Below, piece after piece: positions 13,701 through 21,417 of a DNA stretch of 23,811 bases. The stretch covers positions 1-23,811 of the forward strand of contig MFUQ01000008.1 in assembly GCA_001785725.1 (NCBI GenBank), given 5' to 3'. Position 1 is the first letter of the stretch. Each line of letters opens with the position of its first letter. Position numbers and translations under genes: made by a program. Under the pieces are notes generated by a model, which did not search any database, had not been told where the DNA came from, and saw only the letters and a list, made by a program, of their open reading frames with translations. The DNA is from Candidatus Nomurabacteria bacterium RIFCSPLOWO2_01_FULL_36_10b. GTDB taxonomy: Bacteria; Patescibacteriota; Minisyncoccia; Phycocordibacterales; UBA1006.

Positions 13701-15187
13701 TTTCAGCAATGGACATAACGCAAGAAACACGTATACCGACACTAGATACAATAACGTCAGAAGCAGAAGTTACCACGCCCACTTCACAGGTGATACCTAT
13801 TCAAGAAGTAGTAGATACACCAGTAACACCAGAAGCAGATGTTACGATTCCTGCTACGCAGGAAGTTCCTACACCAGAAACTGTGCCTGTTCCGCAGACA
13901 GAACCCACATCAATAAGTTCAGAAGCAGAAGTCACATCTGTTCCAGAAACGGCGCCAACCCCAGAAGTTGTGCGTGCCCCAGAAGTTACGTCTGCTCCGC
14001 AGACGGAGGTTATTCCAAAAGTAACCCCAGAGGCAAGTACTTCAGGCACTGAAGCACCCACTTCGCAGACAGTATCTCCTCCTCAAGTAGAGTCAGTAAC
14101 GGCGCATAATATTGTAGAAACAGTAAAAAGTGGCGAAGGGGCTACACATGTAATTGAAAGATTACAAACGCAAGATGATGTGCCAGAATGGTTTAATAAT
14201 CTTGATAAGAATCCTGACTATCAGGATTGGTTACATAAAGCGCGTCTTCCATCATGGGCTCATGGGCATGAGAAATCACTTTATTGGACGGAAAAATTCC
14301 ACTTCTCTGATTATGATGAAGCAAAATTTGATGTAGATAATCAAATTACAACAACGCCTACAGATTATTCATATAAAGAAAGCGCCATAATTCATCCTGG
14401 AGATAATTTTGGTTTTACTGATAAAGGCGAATTGTATTATCAAGCGAAGAGTGGCCAAATGGAAATTCTAACCGATAGTAATGGTAATCAACTGACTGGC
14501 GCTACAGGAGAAGCTGTTCATTTTAAAGGCCCAATGTTGAACACCGATCGTTTTGATGGAGATATTGCCCCTCCTATTGAAGAAATTCAACCAGAGCAAG
14601 AAATAAAAATTCAAGAAAAAGTCCCAGAGAAAATAGAGATAGAAGAAATTACTCCCAAAAAACCAATATTCGTGCCAGCAGAAAATGCTAATACAAATAT
14701 ATCAGAGACCGCGCACGAAGATGTTGTTACAAAAGTGGCGTATACCAATCCATCTGGAACAGAGGTAGATTCACCTTTAATACAAAACCCAGCACCAGAA
14801 ACAATTGTTACGAATACTAAAATTCCTCTATCTACACCACAAGTAACACCAGATAAAATATATTCACCGTCTGACGACGTATATGATACAGATGACACGC
14901 GTCAAGCAGAGTTTGTTCATCGTCATCCTGCGCCACAACGCGCATGGCGTGAAGGTAGCATGGGAGAAACAGCAACGCAGGGTCCAACGCCTTGGGGCGT
15001 TAGCCATGGTCGTACTGGAACTCAATTGAATGTGAATGCTCCAATAACATCTGGCCAAGGTATGTCAGCTGGCGTTGGAGGAACACATGGCGGGCCATTC
15101 CAATTTGAAGCAAGTCCAAATGTTGTTCGTAGACAGGGAATTCTGGATATTCTTTTGAGTACACTATTCGGAGGATTTTCTAAATAA
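10799..15187 (+). CDS. Giant 1462-residue protein with internal membrane segments and a Pro/Thr/Glu stalk
   Basis: I do not recognise a family. Visible regions in order are: a proline-rich N-terminus (IPPPPLPPDLP); Lys/Glu-rich and small helical regions to about 440; a Gln/Lys/Glu tandem tract (about 446-461); and a long helical, probably coiled-coil part (about 555-750, AEAKIVEAEKMYSDIETTFEQ). Two hydrophobic segments follow at about 752-791 (YIIIGTLCMAPVTAVAASGG) and 853-883 (IAATTAGIIAGVGSGIGAHA). Then comes a Pro/Thr/Glu/Val low-complexity stretch with repeated EAEVT-like units (about 981-1100), a folded region (about 1100-1260) with many aromatic and acidic residues, and a Gly-rich tail ending GILDILLSTLFGGFSK. 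There is no N-terminal signal peptide. It may be a membrane-embedded scaffold or surface protein; this is inference. It belongs to the operon starting at 9621 and ending in uvrD. Confidence 0.85.
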   Translation: MSPDNKKSDVGIPPPPLPPDLPIIVEEELSKEPVTLVSSAENVAPIMPENVIPKEEKEKKKEKFWTSKKINELKSTLQIITRGRADKIKITDKNTKELLNEFSRSLFGKRFDDVQDIVAGIQEEYLINKKNYGTVLANLYLEEDIQPAQEIIPETKIQKEKEAPENEIQKEIKDVQKTDEATQGKKIIIPQFDPTQDYWYPRQIVNLDKLITKIKSGEITSDSELGIGDKILVTKFIRSIYEEPAKDYHDAVKIISDGLKDQDETAYFKEFFQSPNEYIEEEGQNIKTTNINKPAHKKIAPASQINPVLQTTTPAMQTVLTPKTGFVAPITQESEKAQKLSQQEIQSIPFELRGAIDQSLRTLKAVGNGYISIHNPDQLPLITKYINMVGNEKYGYGPDALKIKLEQGSGQKQEWIASITLSNGEENNTDKVLYPTKEENEVQTKLEQEQKQEQKQGQQKEVFTDQYVSDIVTNSIIPHLDVEESPFAILLNGADEWNARHLASLIQDKLDKEKVSVSMEYINGEPHLKVEKITQNQNKSENENKKEEPIVPGMTPETYARAEAKIVEAEKMYSDIETTFEQNRIAYEKVLANTIRNQNMASILFDKFRSSGVMKLFGGKHWEDIIAEKPEVAEARKKYEESLAQAREQIIARARARFMEYSEKEYSDPEKYGTEFYEKSFKDSPDQHAMVNLRVERYLQRFSGKFELLETVRTHNKAIQESRALELQERNKESVINILTKAKEWVTARPKIVKYIIIGTLCMAPVTAVAASGGIAAGGIALGAKALGITSGIGARWGIRKLLEHFGVSSAEKAQERIDNKVTDTIRGNAKAESVFAKIREEEARQQKLKTAKNIAATTAGIIAGVGSGIGAHATASALHDTFVASLPPHDGIMSETPVSFANAPTQPWSGEYTTMPDKHIPSYAVEHTDMTSTQNPPSVFDIPTHGPATGAESGSSISAANTTINPVSAMDITQETRIPTLDTITSEAEVTTPTSQVIPIQEVVDTPVTPEADVTIPATQEVPTPETVPVPQTEPTSISSEAEVTSVPETAPTPEVVRAPEVTSAPQTEVIPKVTPEASTSGTEAPTSQTVSPPQVESVTAHNIVETVKSGEGATHVIERLQTQDDVPEWFNNLDKNPDYQDWLHKARLPSWAHGHEKSLYWTEKFHFSDYDEAKFDVDNQITTTPTDYSYKESAIIHPGDNFGFTDKGELYYQAKSGQMEILTDSNGNQLTGATGEAVHFKGPMLNTDRFDGDIAPPIEEIQPEQEIKIQEKVPEKIEIEEITPKKPIFVPAENANTNISETAHEDVVTKVAYTNPSGTEVDSPLIQNPAPETIVTNTKIPLSTPQVTPDKIYSPSDDVYDTDDTRQAEFVHRHPAPQRAWREGSMGETATQGPTPWGVSHGRTGTQLNVNAPITSGQGMSAGVGGTHGGPFQFEASPNVVRRQGILDILLSTLFGGFSK
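12132..12179 (+). repeat. Short in-frame tandem repeat inside the giant gene
   Basis: Units of about 12 bases coding for EQKQ are repeated about three times with single-base changes. They encode a Gln/Lys/Glu-rich linker. Copy number may vary between strains. Confidence 0.5.
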
Positions 15188-15202
15188 TCTTTATTATATT
15201 TT

Positions 15203-15571
15203 ATGTCTAACTTTACACCACAACAATATGAAGAATTAGCGCAATATATTGCTACACAACCGGATCCTGTTATGGCTTTAAGGACTAAACTTTTTCAGTG
15301 GGCATTGCAGACAGATGCTCCTTTCACAACAGAAACATATCTTCAACTTGCATCTCTCGCACCAACACAAAATGGGGATTCTTACGTTGGCGATGCAAAA
15401 GAATTTTTATCAGCAGAACTTTATGAACCATATACACGAATTCGTGACATTACTGTACAAATAAATAGTGTTGTTGGATTAGTCCCAGAGCAAGGAGAAT
15501 CAATCATTGATTTTATTAATCGTATAATCACAAGTAGTGTGGAACTTATATTACACGCTTCATCGTCATAA
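15203..15571 (+). CDS. Unrecognised 122-residue small protein
   Basis: This is a soluble acidic protein with no signal peptide or membrane helix and probably mostly helical. Landmarks are FTPQQYEELAQYIATQPDPV near the start and SIIDFINRIITSSVELILHA at the end. It starts 15 bases after the giant gene, with TATTAT 5 bases before the ATG. Spacing and orientation place it in the same operon as the giant protein and the next gene. Its size, position and helical character suggest a partner or chaperone-like subunit of the giant protein, which is inference only. Confidence 0.8.
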   Translation: MSNFTPQQYEELAQYIATQPDPVMALRTKLFQWALQTDAPFTTETYLQLASLAPTQNGDSYVGDAKEFLSAELYEPYTRIRDITVQINSVVGLVPEQGESIIDFINRIITSSVELILHASSS

Positions 15572-15573
15572 TA

Positions 15574-15579
15574 TATAAT
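15574..15579 (+). promoter_or_regulatory. -10 element (TATAAT) 7 nt before the 127-residue gene
   Basis: A perfect TATAAT ends 7 bases before the ATG at 15587. No Shine-Dalgarno sequence is present, so the start is leaderless-like. Confidence 0.45.
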
Positions 15580-15586
15580 TTTTTCT

Positions 15587-15970
15587 ATGATACCATCACC
15601 ATATATACAAAATTCAAATAATAATAATAATAATCAGCAACCTCTTAATAAAGCGGAAGAAAGAAGTGTCACAGAAATGATGCAGAATGTAGCGCAATAT
15701 TTTGATATAGGCGACATGCCCAATGAAGACCGTGACCATATGGTTGGAATAATGAGTGGTATTATTATTCAGAATCTTTTGCTGACACTTATGGAGTCAG
15801 GAACGCCGGAAGATATTCATTTTCTTTCTCAATTAGTTGAAAAAGAAGCATCGCCAGATCTTCTTGAAAAATTAGAAGAACATTATCCAAACTTAAGTGA
15901 AATTCTTGCTATAGAAATTGAACGTCTGCGAGATGATATGCTTTCTGGGAAAAAACAAATAGAGAAATGA
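15587..15970 (+). CDS. Unrecognised 127-residue helical acidic protein
   Basis: This is a soluble helical protein. Residues about 10-16 are an Asn run encoded by six consecutive AAT codons (15616-15633), a simple-sequence tract that could vary in length. The rest is amphipathic helices (ERSVTEMMQNVAQYFDIG, then MSGIIIQNLLLTLMESG, then DLLEKLEEHYPNLSEILAIE). No catalytic motif is seen. It lies 15 bases after the previous small gene and 22 bases before uvrD, so all three probably share a transcript. Confidence 0.8.
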   Translation: MIPSPYIQNSNNNNNNQQPLNKAEERSVTEMMQNVAQYFDIGDMPNEDRDHMVGIMSGIIIQNLLLTLMESGTPEDIHFLSQLVEKEASPDLLEKLEEHYPNLSEILAIEIERLRDDMLSGKKQIEK

Positions 15971-15992
15971 TAAAATATGTTACAGTATCACA

Positions 15993-18020
15993 ATGCACGA
16001 CTATCTTGCGACACTGAACGACAAGCAACGCGAAGCGGTTCTTCATACAGAAGGACCATTATTGGTGCTTGCGGGGGCTGGAACTGGTAAAACAAAGACA
16101 ATTACATATCGTATTTTGCATTTGATAAAAAGTGGAGTTTCTCCAGAAAATATTTTGGCAGTTACATTTACAAATAAAGCCACGACGGAAATGCGCGAGC
16201 GTGTTGTTAAATTGTTAGAACCATATGGAGATATTTTGTCATCTAGTTACGTCGCAGAGCGACGTAATAAAAAAAGATATAATTCATTTCCAATGATACG
16301 CACGTTTCATTCGCTTGGTGTTTTTTTATTACGAGAGCATTATAATTTAATTGGATTGCCAAAATCTTTTACTATTTTAGATCGCGACGATTCAATAAGT
16401 ATACTAAAGCGTGCGATGAAAATTTGCAGTATTGATGTTAAAGAATGGGAGCCACGTCGTATTTTAGGAATGATTTCACATGCAAAAGGAAAGAATACAA
16501 CAGCTGAACAATTTAATGAACAAAATAATGTATCTGAACTCGCGTCTTTAACCGCGCAGGTTTGGCTTGAATATGAAAGAATAAAAGAAAAAGAAAACGC
16601 GTTAGATTTTGACGACCTTCTTTTTCGCGCTTATAAATTACTTCATGATAATGAAGACATTAGAATTAAATATCAAAAATTATGGAAATATATTCATATT
16701 GACGAATATCAAGACACTAATACTTTACAATATGATTTAATGCGACTCCTAATAGGACCAGAGGAAAACATATGCGTTGTTGGAGATAGCGACCAGACAA
16801 TATATACATGGCGTGGCGCCGAAATGAGAAATATACTTCATTTTGAAAAAGATTTTCCACGCGCTTATGTCATAATTCTAGAGAAAAACTATCGTTCAAC
16901 AAATTCTATTCTAACTGTGGCACAATGTATTATAGAAAAAAATAATATTAGATTTGATAAAGTACTTACTGCGACACGTGAACAAGGAAATCCGGTTATG
17001 GCATATCAAGCATTGAATGAAACAGATGAAGCTGGATGGATCGTTGGAATAATTAAGAAATTAATTGGTGAAGATGGCGTGCCCCCAAGTGAAATCGCCA
17101 TTCTTTTTAGAACAAATTTTCAATCGCGAGTTATAGAAGAAGCGTGTTTATACGCAAATATACCGTATCGTGTTGTTGGTACAAGATTTTTTGACCGTAA
17201 GGAAGTAAAAGATGTTCTATCATATTTACGATTAGCATTACAAAGAAACAACATGACAGATATGAGCCGTATTATCAATTATCCGCGTAGAGGACTAGGA
17301 AAGGTTGCGATAGCCCTTGTTATGGCAGAACGTGTGAATGATATGCCAGCAAAAGCACGCGCATCATATAATTTTTTCATTGAGATATTGGATTCTATTA
17401 AAAAATACGCGCAAGAACATATATCATCAGAAACAATGGCATATGTAATACAAAAATCTGGGATTTACAATGACCTCATGTCTGGAAGCGCCGACGACCG
17501 TGAGAGATTAGCTAATATTAAGGAACTAGTTTCATACGCATCACGTTTTGACGATTTACATTCGGAAGATGGAGAACTAATGCCACCTTCAGATTGCATA
17601 AATTTCATACTAGAACAAATTGCTCTTATGTCTGACCAGGACACATTGCAAGATGATAATAAAAATAAACAAGCAACCGCATTAATGACAATACATTCAG
17701 CAAAAGGTCTTGAATTTGAATATGTTTTTATTACTGGGCTAGAACAAGGGCTTTTCCCAAGCGATATAGAAGATATAGATAAAAATCGCGACCCAGAAGA
17801 AGAAAGACGACTTATGTATGTTGCTATAACAAGAGCAAAAGAGCAATTACACCTTTCATATTCTCAGACACGCACAATATATGGTCGTGCTACCTTTCAA
17901 ATGCCATCGGAGTTCCTTTCTGATATACCTTCTGATGAGGTTGTATGGGGAAGCGCAGAAAACCCCATTTCTTTAGAAAATGACGACACAAAACATACAA
18001 CGCATTATCTTGAGTGGTAG
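15993..18020 (+). CDS. uvrD: UvrD/PcrA-type superfamily 1 DNA helicase
   Basis: This 675-residue ATP-dependent 3'-to-5' DNA helicase acts in nucleotide excision and mismatch repair and in removing protein roadblocks. All family motifs are present: the Q motif LNDKQREAV (8-16), Walker A GAGTGKT (28-34), Ia VTFTNKATTEMRERV, Walker B IDEYQDTN, motif III VVGDSDQTIYTWRGAE, IV ILFRTN, V TIHSAKGLEFEYVFITGLEQGLFP, and VI EEERRLMYVAITRAKEQL. The C-terminal tail after motif VI is short compared with E. coli UvrD (about 720 residues), so the flexible end is reduced. An extra segment between motifs Ia and Ib (GDILSSSYVAERRNKKRYNS) contains a perfect DNA hairpin. UvrD, PcrA and Rep cannot be separated with certainty. 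It lies in the operon with the unrecognised upstream genes. Confidence 0.96.
   Translation: MHDYLATLNDKQREAVLHTEGPLLVLAGAGTGKTKTITYRILHLIKSGVSPENILAVTFTNKATTEMRERVVKLLEPYGDILSSSYVAERRNKKRYNSFPMIRTFHSLGVFLLREHYNLIGLPKSFTILDRDDSISILKRAMKICSIDVKEWEPRRILGMISHAKGKNTTAEQFNEQNNVSELASLTAQVWLEYERIKEKENALDFDDLLFRAYKLLHDNEDIRIKYQKLWKYIHIDEYQDTNTLQYDLMRLLIGPEENICVVGDSDQTIYTWRGAEMRNILHFEKDFPRAYVIILEKNYRSTNSILTVAQCIIEKNNIRFDKVLTATREQGNPVMAYQALNETDEAGWIVGIIKKLIGEDGVPPSEIAILFRTNFQSRVIEEACLYANIPYRVVGTRFFDRKEVKDVLSYLRLALQRNNMTDMSRIINYPRRGLGKVAIALVMAERVNDMPAKARASYNFFIEILDSIKKYAQEHISSETMAYVIQKSGIYNDLMSGSADDRERLANIKELVSYASRFDDLHSEDGELMPPSDCINFILEQIALMSDQDTLQDDNKNKQATALMTIHSAKGLEFEYVFITGLEQGLFPSDIEDIDKNRDPEEERRLMYVAITRAKEQLHLSYSQTRTIYGRATFQMPSEFLSDIPSDEVVWGSAENPISLENDDTKHTTHYLEW
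16247..16267 (+). repeat. Perfect hairpin inside uvrD
   Basis: TTACGTCGC (16247-16255) pairs exactly with GCGACGTAA (16259-16267) around AGA. It codes for part of a family-atypical insertion between motifs Ia and Ib. Confidence 0.6.
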
Positions 18021-18078
18021 TATTTAATAATATATTGCGTGCGACGTTGTCGCACGTGAAGTATTTAAATACTATAAT
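18019..18078 (+). terminator. Nested palindromes between uvrD and ksgA, and ksgA -10
   Basis: CGTGCGAC (18038-18045) pairs with GTCGCACG (18049-18056) around GTT. An outer pair AGTATTTAA (18019-18027) / TTAAATACT (18065-18073) can extend it. A TATAAT at 18073-18078, immediately after the outer arm, may start the ksgA transcript with a leader of about 15 bases. Confidence 0.55.
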
Positions 18079-18099
18079 AATAAAGTAAATTATTAATAT

Positions 18100-18891
18100 A
18101 TGGCAAAGAAATCACTTGGACAACATTTTTTAAAACAACATTCTTACATTAGAAAGATTATTGATGTTGCAGACATTACCGCAGATGAAATAACATTGGA
18201 GATTGGCCCTGGGAAAGGCGCTCTCACAGAAAAACTGCTTGTATTTGGTAGTAAAGTTATTGCTGTAGAAACAGATAAAGACCTAATTGCTTTTTTGCGT
18301 CATAAATTTTATGACGCATGCGCGTCAAATATCCTCAACCTCGTTGAGGATAATATTTTAAACTTTGATGAAACAGTATTAAAAAATTATGATATGCCAT
18401 ATCGCGTTGTTGCAAACATTCCATATTATATTACCGGCGCAATTCTAGAGAAGTTTCTTTCTTCACAATACCAACCGACATCAATGACGCTTGTTATACA
18501 GAAAGAAGTAGCTGATAGAATAATGATGCGTGGCGGGAAGGGAAGTATACTTGCGATTAGTGTTCAAGCATATGGTATCCCGCATTCATTTGGTAAAATT
18601 CCAGCGCGATATTTTTCTCCAGAACCGAAAGTTGATTCTGCGATTCTTCGCATTGATAATATTTCTAGAAATAATTTCAAGAAATGTAATGAGGAACATT
18701 TTTTTGCTATAGTAAAAGAAGGATTTGCTCATAAACGTAAAAAATTATTAAGTAATTTAGAGTTAAAATTCCCGCACGTTGCATGGATGAATATTTTTTC
18801 AAAACTAGGAATATCAGAAATGTCGCGCGCGGAAGAGTTATCATGTGATATGTGGATAGCTCTCGCTATAGAATCGCAACATGTTGTATAA
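18100..18891 (+). CDS. rsmA: 16S rRNA (adenine1518/1519-N6) dimethyltransferase KsgA/RsmA
   Basis: This is the 263-residue KsgA/RsmA methyltransferase. It uses SAM to dimethylate two adjacent adenosines in helix 45 of 16S rRNA, a late small-subunit maturation step. Landmarks are KKSLGQHFLK (3-12), the SAM-binding motif I LEIGPGKGALTEKL, the acidic strand VIAVETDKDL, the catalytic NIPYYITGAIL motif that holds the target adenine, and a basic C-terminal domain (GFAHKRKKLLSNL). The length is normal. The DNA coding for FLRHKFYDACASNILNLVED carries three overlapping inverted repeats (18296-18351). The gene has its own -10 after a palindromic terminator and is followed 8 bases later by a membrane-protein gene whose -10 overlaps the ksgA stop. 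Confidence 0.97.
   Translation: MAKKSLGQHFLKQHSYIRKIIDVADITADEITLEIGPGKGALTEKLLVFGSKVIAVETDKDLIAFLRHKFYDACASNILNLVEDNILNFDETVLKNYDMPYRVVANIPYYITGAILEKFLSSQYQPTSMTLVIQKEVADRIMMRGGKGSILAISVQAYGIPHSFGKIPARYFSPEPKVDSAILRIDNISRNNFKKCNEEHFFAIVKEGFAHKRKKLLSNLELKFPHVAWMNIFSKLGISEMSRAEELSCDMWIALAIESQHVV
18296..18351 (+). repeat. Cluster of three inverted repeats inside ksgA
   Basis: TGCGTCATAAA (18296-18306) pairs with 18308-18318. GACGC (18313-18317) pairs with GCGTC (18322-18326). ATCCTCAAC (18331-18339) pairs with GTTGAGGAT (18343-18351). All pairings are perfect, with loops of 1-4 bases. Confidence 0.65.
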
Positions 18892-18892
18892 T
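18887..18892 (+). promoter_or_regulatory. -10 element (TATAAT) overlapping the ksgA stop, 7 nt before the next ATG
   Basis: A perfect TATAAT ends 7 bases before the ATG at 18900. It supports choosing 18900 as the start, rather than the in-frame ATG at 18852 inside ksgA. Confidence 0.5.
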
Positions 18893-18899
18893 ATACAAT

Positions 18900-19832
18900 A
18901 TGTCATTGTCTCAATTTCTTCCTAGCAAGAATTTCTTTTTAGCGATATTAGGTATTGCTGTTGTTGGTGTAGTTGCGCTTGTTCTTGTTCAATTTCTTAG
19001 TCGTCAAGGTATTATAAATAATAAAGCTGTTGTTGAGGAAATGCCAAGGCAACAACTAATTATAAGTAAAGACACATCCGACAATTTTCAAGAGTTTAGT
19101 CAAAAGGATGTGGACAAAGATGGTCTTAAAGATTGGGAAGAAAGTTTGTGGGAAACGGACCCGAACAACGCTGACACAGATGGAAACGGAATTTCTGACC
19201 TTGCGCAAGTAAATGCTGAACGTTCTCGCATGCAATCTGGAAATGTCAATCTAGAATCCAGTGACTCTCAAATTTCAGAAGAAACATTAACAAATACAGA
19301 TATTTTTGCTAGAGACCTTTTTACTACAGTATCAGTTCTAGACCAACAGGGCATTCTTAATGACAATGCTGATTTAGTGAAACAACAAATTTCAGATAGT
19401 GTGCAATCAATCCAGCTTTACCAGCCATTTGATTTCGCGCAAATTAAATTAATCAATAATACAAGTGATAATATTGTGCGATACATTAATGAAATGCTAG
19501 TTATTCTAAAAAGATATCCATTTAATGAGGAAGATCTTATTCTTGTTTTAAATTCTTCAACACATGAGTCACCGTCAGAATCATCTATTTCTGTCTACCA
19601 AAAATACCAATCATTTACGCGCGAACTTGAACAAATATCGGTTCCTTCAGATATTAGAGATGCTCATATTGCTCTTGTAAACGCTATGCGTCATTATACT
19701 GGTATAATCGGAGCATTTGTAAATACACAAACGGACCCAATTATGGCTATGGCCGCTACACAGCAAATAGAACAGACACTAGATGAGATTGATATAGCAT
19801 ATCAGAATTTTTATGCTAATTTTATCCAATGA
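18900..19832 (+). CDS. Single-pass membrane protein with a thrombospondin type 3-like calcium motif
   Basis: This 310-residue protein has one N-terminal membrane helix (about residues 11-33, FFLAILGIAVVGVVALVLVQ). Next is an Asp-rich stretch at about 70-100 (DVDKDGLKDWEESLWETD, then DTDGNGISD), which matches thrombospondin type 3/EF-hand-like calcium-binding repeats. The remaining 200 residues look helical, with no known family. The Asp-rich part is predicted to lie outside the membrane. I chose the start at 18900 because the earlier in-frame ATG at 18852 lies within ksgA and would put extra polar residues before the helix. It precedes two other membrane-anchored genes and a VirB6-like gene, and probably acts in the same envelope apparatus. 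The specific role is unknown. Confidence 0.85.
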   Translation: MSLSQFLPSKNFFLAILGIAVVGVVALVLVQFLSRQGIINNKAVVEEMPRQQLIISKDTSDNFQEFSQKDVDKDGLKDWEESLWETDPNNADTDGNGISDLAQVNAERSRMQSGNVNLESSDSQISEETLTNTDIFARDLFTTVSVLDQQGILNDNADLVKQQISDSVQSIQLYQPFDFAQIKLINNTSDNIVRYINEMLVILKRYPFNEEDLILVLNSSTHESPSESSISVYQKYQSFTRELEQISVPSDIRDAHIALVNAMRHYTGIIGAFVNTQTDPIMAMAATQQIEQTLDEIDIAYQNFYANFIQ

Positions 19833-19866
19833 AATTTTTAATTTATATGATGTTAAAATAATGTAG

Positions 19867-19890
19867 TATAATGTGAAGAATAGATAAAAT
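19867..19890 (+). promoter_or_regulatory. Promoter -10 elements before the 504-residue gene
   Basis: A perfect TATAAT at 19867-19872 and TAAAAT at 19885-19890 lie in the 66-base gap. The second ends 8 bases before the ATG at 19899. The gap suggests a new transcription unit for the secretion-like genes. Confidence 0.4.
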
Positions 19891-19898
19891 AGTGATAT

Positions 19899-21413
19899 AT
19901 GGTAAATTCTACTCAACAATCCCCACGCAAGAATTCAAATGTAATAAGAGGAATAATTCTATTACTTTTTGCGCTTATTATAATTGTGTATAGCATCGGT
20001 GGTTTGTCTATACATAAAACATATGCTGAATTGGCTGGGGATTCATCAATTCTAATGCCGAATCTTATTACTAACTTAAAAACAACATCTTCATCAACAC
20101 ATCAAGAAATTAATAGTACTAAAACAACAGTAAAAGAATTTATTCTTGACCGTATTGCTGTAACAACAGCTAATATTCTTTTAAATAAACTTATAAAAAG
20201 CACGCTAAATTGGGTGAATTCTGGTTTTAAGGGCAACCCACTTTATCTAAGTAATCCAAACCAGACATTTACAAATATTCAGTATCAGAAAGCTACAGAA
20301 GTGGCTAAACAACTTAAAGGTGACATAGAGACAGGGTATAATCGTGATGTGCTTTGGGTTCTTGGCCAAAAAAACAGCTTATTTGTTAATAGGAAAGAAG
20401 ACATAACTGATTTTACGCTTGATAAAGTTGTTGGTAAAAATTGGAAATCATTTGCAAGTGGCGATGAATTCAGTTGGGGTGGCTATCTAGCAATTGGCCA
20501 AGGAGTAAACAATCCATACAACGCCATTTTTAAAGCAAAGCAAAAGATTATTGATGATATAGAAGAGGAATTAGGTGACCAAAAAGGAAAACTTGTTAAA
20601 GAACTTGAACAAGGCAGTGGTTTTCTTGGACAACGAAAATGTCTGGATAGTTCAGATGATAATCTTGATAGCGACGGAGATGGCGTTGGAAATATAAATG
20701 ATTGGTGTCCGAATACACGAAAGAACCCAGATAGCACAGGTCCGAGAACGACCGTTGATAGAAAGGGTTGTGCTGCCGGACAACAAGCTAGGTCACCAAA
20801 TTCTTCTTCTGGTGAGGCAACAAGCTGTGATAATTATGAAATTATAACTCCTGGTAAATCTGTACAAGACGCAACAGCGCAGTCATTGGGTGTTTCACAA
20901 CGTAAGCTTGAACAAATTAAGTCAATAACAGATTTATCATCAATTGTATTTGCAGAACTTGCGACTCAAGCGATTAATGCTGGTTTAAGGGCATTAACAG
21001 ACAAGGACACAGAAGAAGATGAAAATGCCGATAGAGATGCATTCTATAATATAGTTAGTTCAGAGGACCCTTCTGCTGGTGGCTCATCTGAAGACCCAGA
21101 TTATGATTGGGCTAATACACCAAGAGTTGTTGATATTGAGCAAATGCTTTATGGAAAAAGAAAACCACCACTTTCTCTATCTGGTCTAACAACAGAAGAA
21201 CTTATTTCACTTGTTGGCTCTCTCATAGGTCCTCCAGTATACGAAAGTGAGGATGAAGATATTGACCCCTCAATTACTATTGATGAAGATGGTACAATGA
21301 TCGTAGAAGGTGAGGGCGGGCTTGATACTGATGAGTTTGTTGAAGAGGGACCGATATTAGATGAGTTTTTAAGAAGTGCAGCTGCAAAGTTAGGGATAAA
21401 ACTGCGAAAATAG
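19899..21413 (+). CDS. Exported or membrane-anchored protein of the CPR type IV secretion-like cluster
   Basis: This 504-residue protein has an N-terminal hydrophobic helix (about 16-36, VIRGIILLLFALIIIVYSIGG) that may be a signal or an anchor. The region ILDRIAVTTANILLNKLIKSTLNWVNSGFKGNPLYLSNP (about 82-120), followed by FSWGGYLAIGQGVNNPYNA, resembles a protein family I associate with CPR clusters next to VirB6/TrbL-like genes. That recognition is from memory and not certain. An Asp-rich DSDGDGVGNINDWCP calcium-type motif lies at about 256-270. The C-terminal third is acidic and probably disordered before a final helix. Cysteines in the extracytoplasmic part (KCLDSS, WCP, GCAAG, SCDN) could form disulphides. 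The next gene starts 4 bases after the stop. Confidence 0.85.
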   Translation: MVNSTQQSPRKNSNVIRGIILLLFALIIIVYSIGGLSIHKTYAELAGDSSILMPNLITNLKTTSSSTHQEINSTKTTVKEFILDRIAVTTANILLNKLIKSTLNWVNSGFKGNPLYLSNPNQTFTNIQYQKATEVAKQLKGDIETGYNRDVLWVLGQKNSLFVNRKEDITDFTLDKVVGKNWKSFASGDEFSWGGYLAIGQGVNNPYNAIFKAKQKIIDDIEEELGDQKGKLVKELEQGSGFLGQRKCLDSSDDNLDSDGDGVGNINDWCPNTRKNPDSTGPRTTVDRKGCAAGQQARSPNSSSGEATSCDNYEIITPGKSVQDATAQSLGVSQRKLEQIKSITDLSSIVFAELATQAINAGLRALTDKDTEEDENADRDAFYNIVSSEDPSAGGSSEDPDYDWANTPRVVDIEQMLYGKRKPPLSLSGLTTEELISLVGSLIGPPVYESEDEDIDPSITIDEDGTMIVEGEGGLDTDEFVEEGPILDEFLRSAAAKLGIKLRK

Positions 21414-21417
21414 ATAT

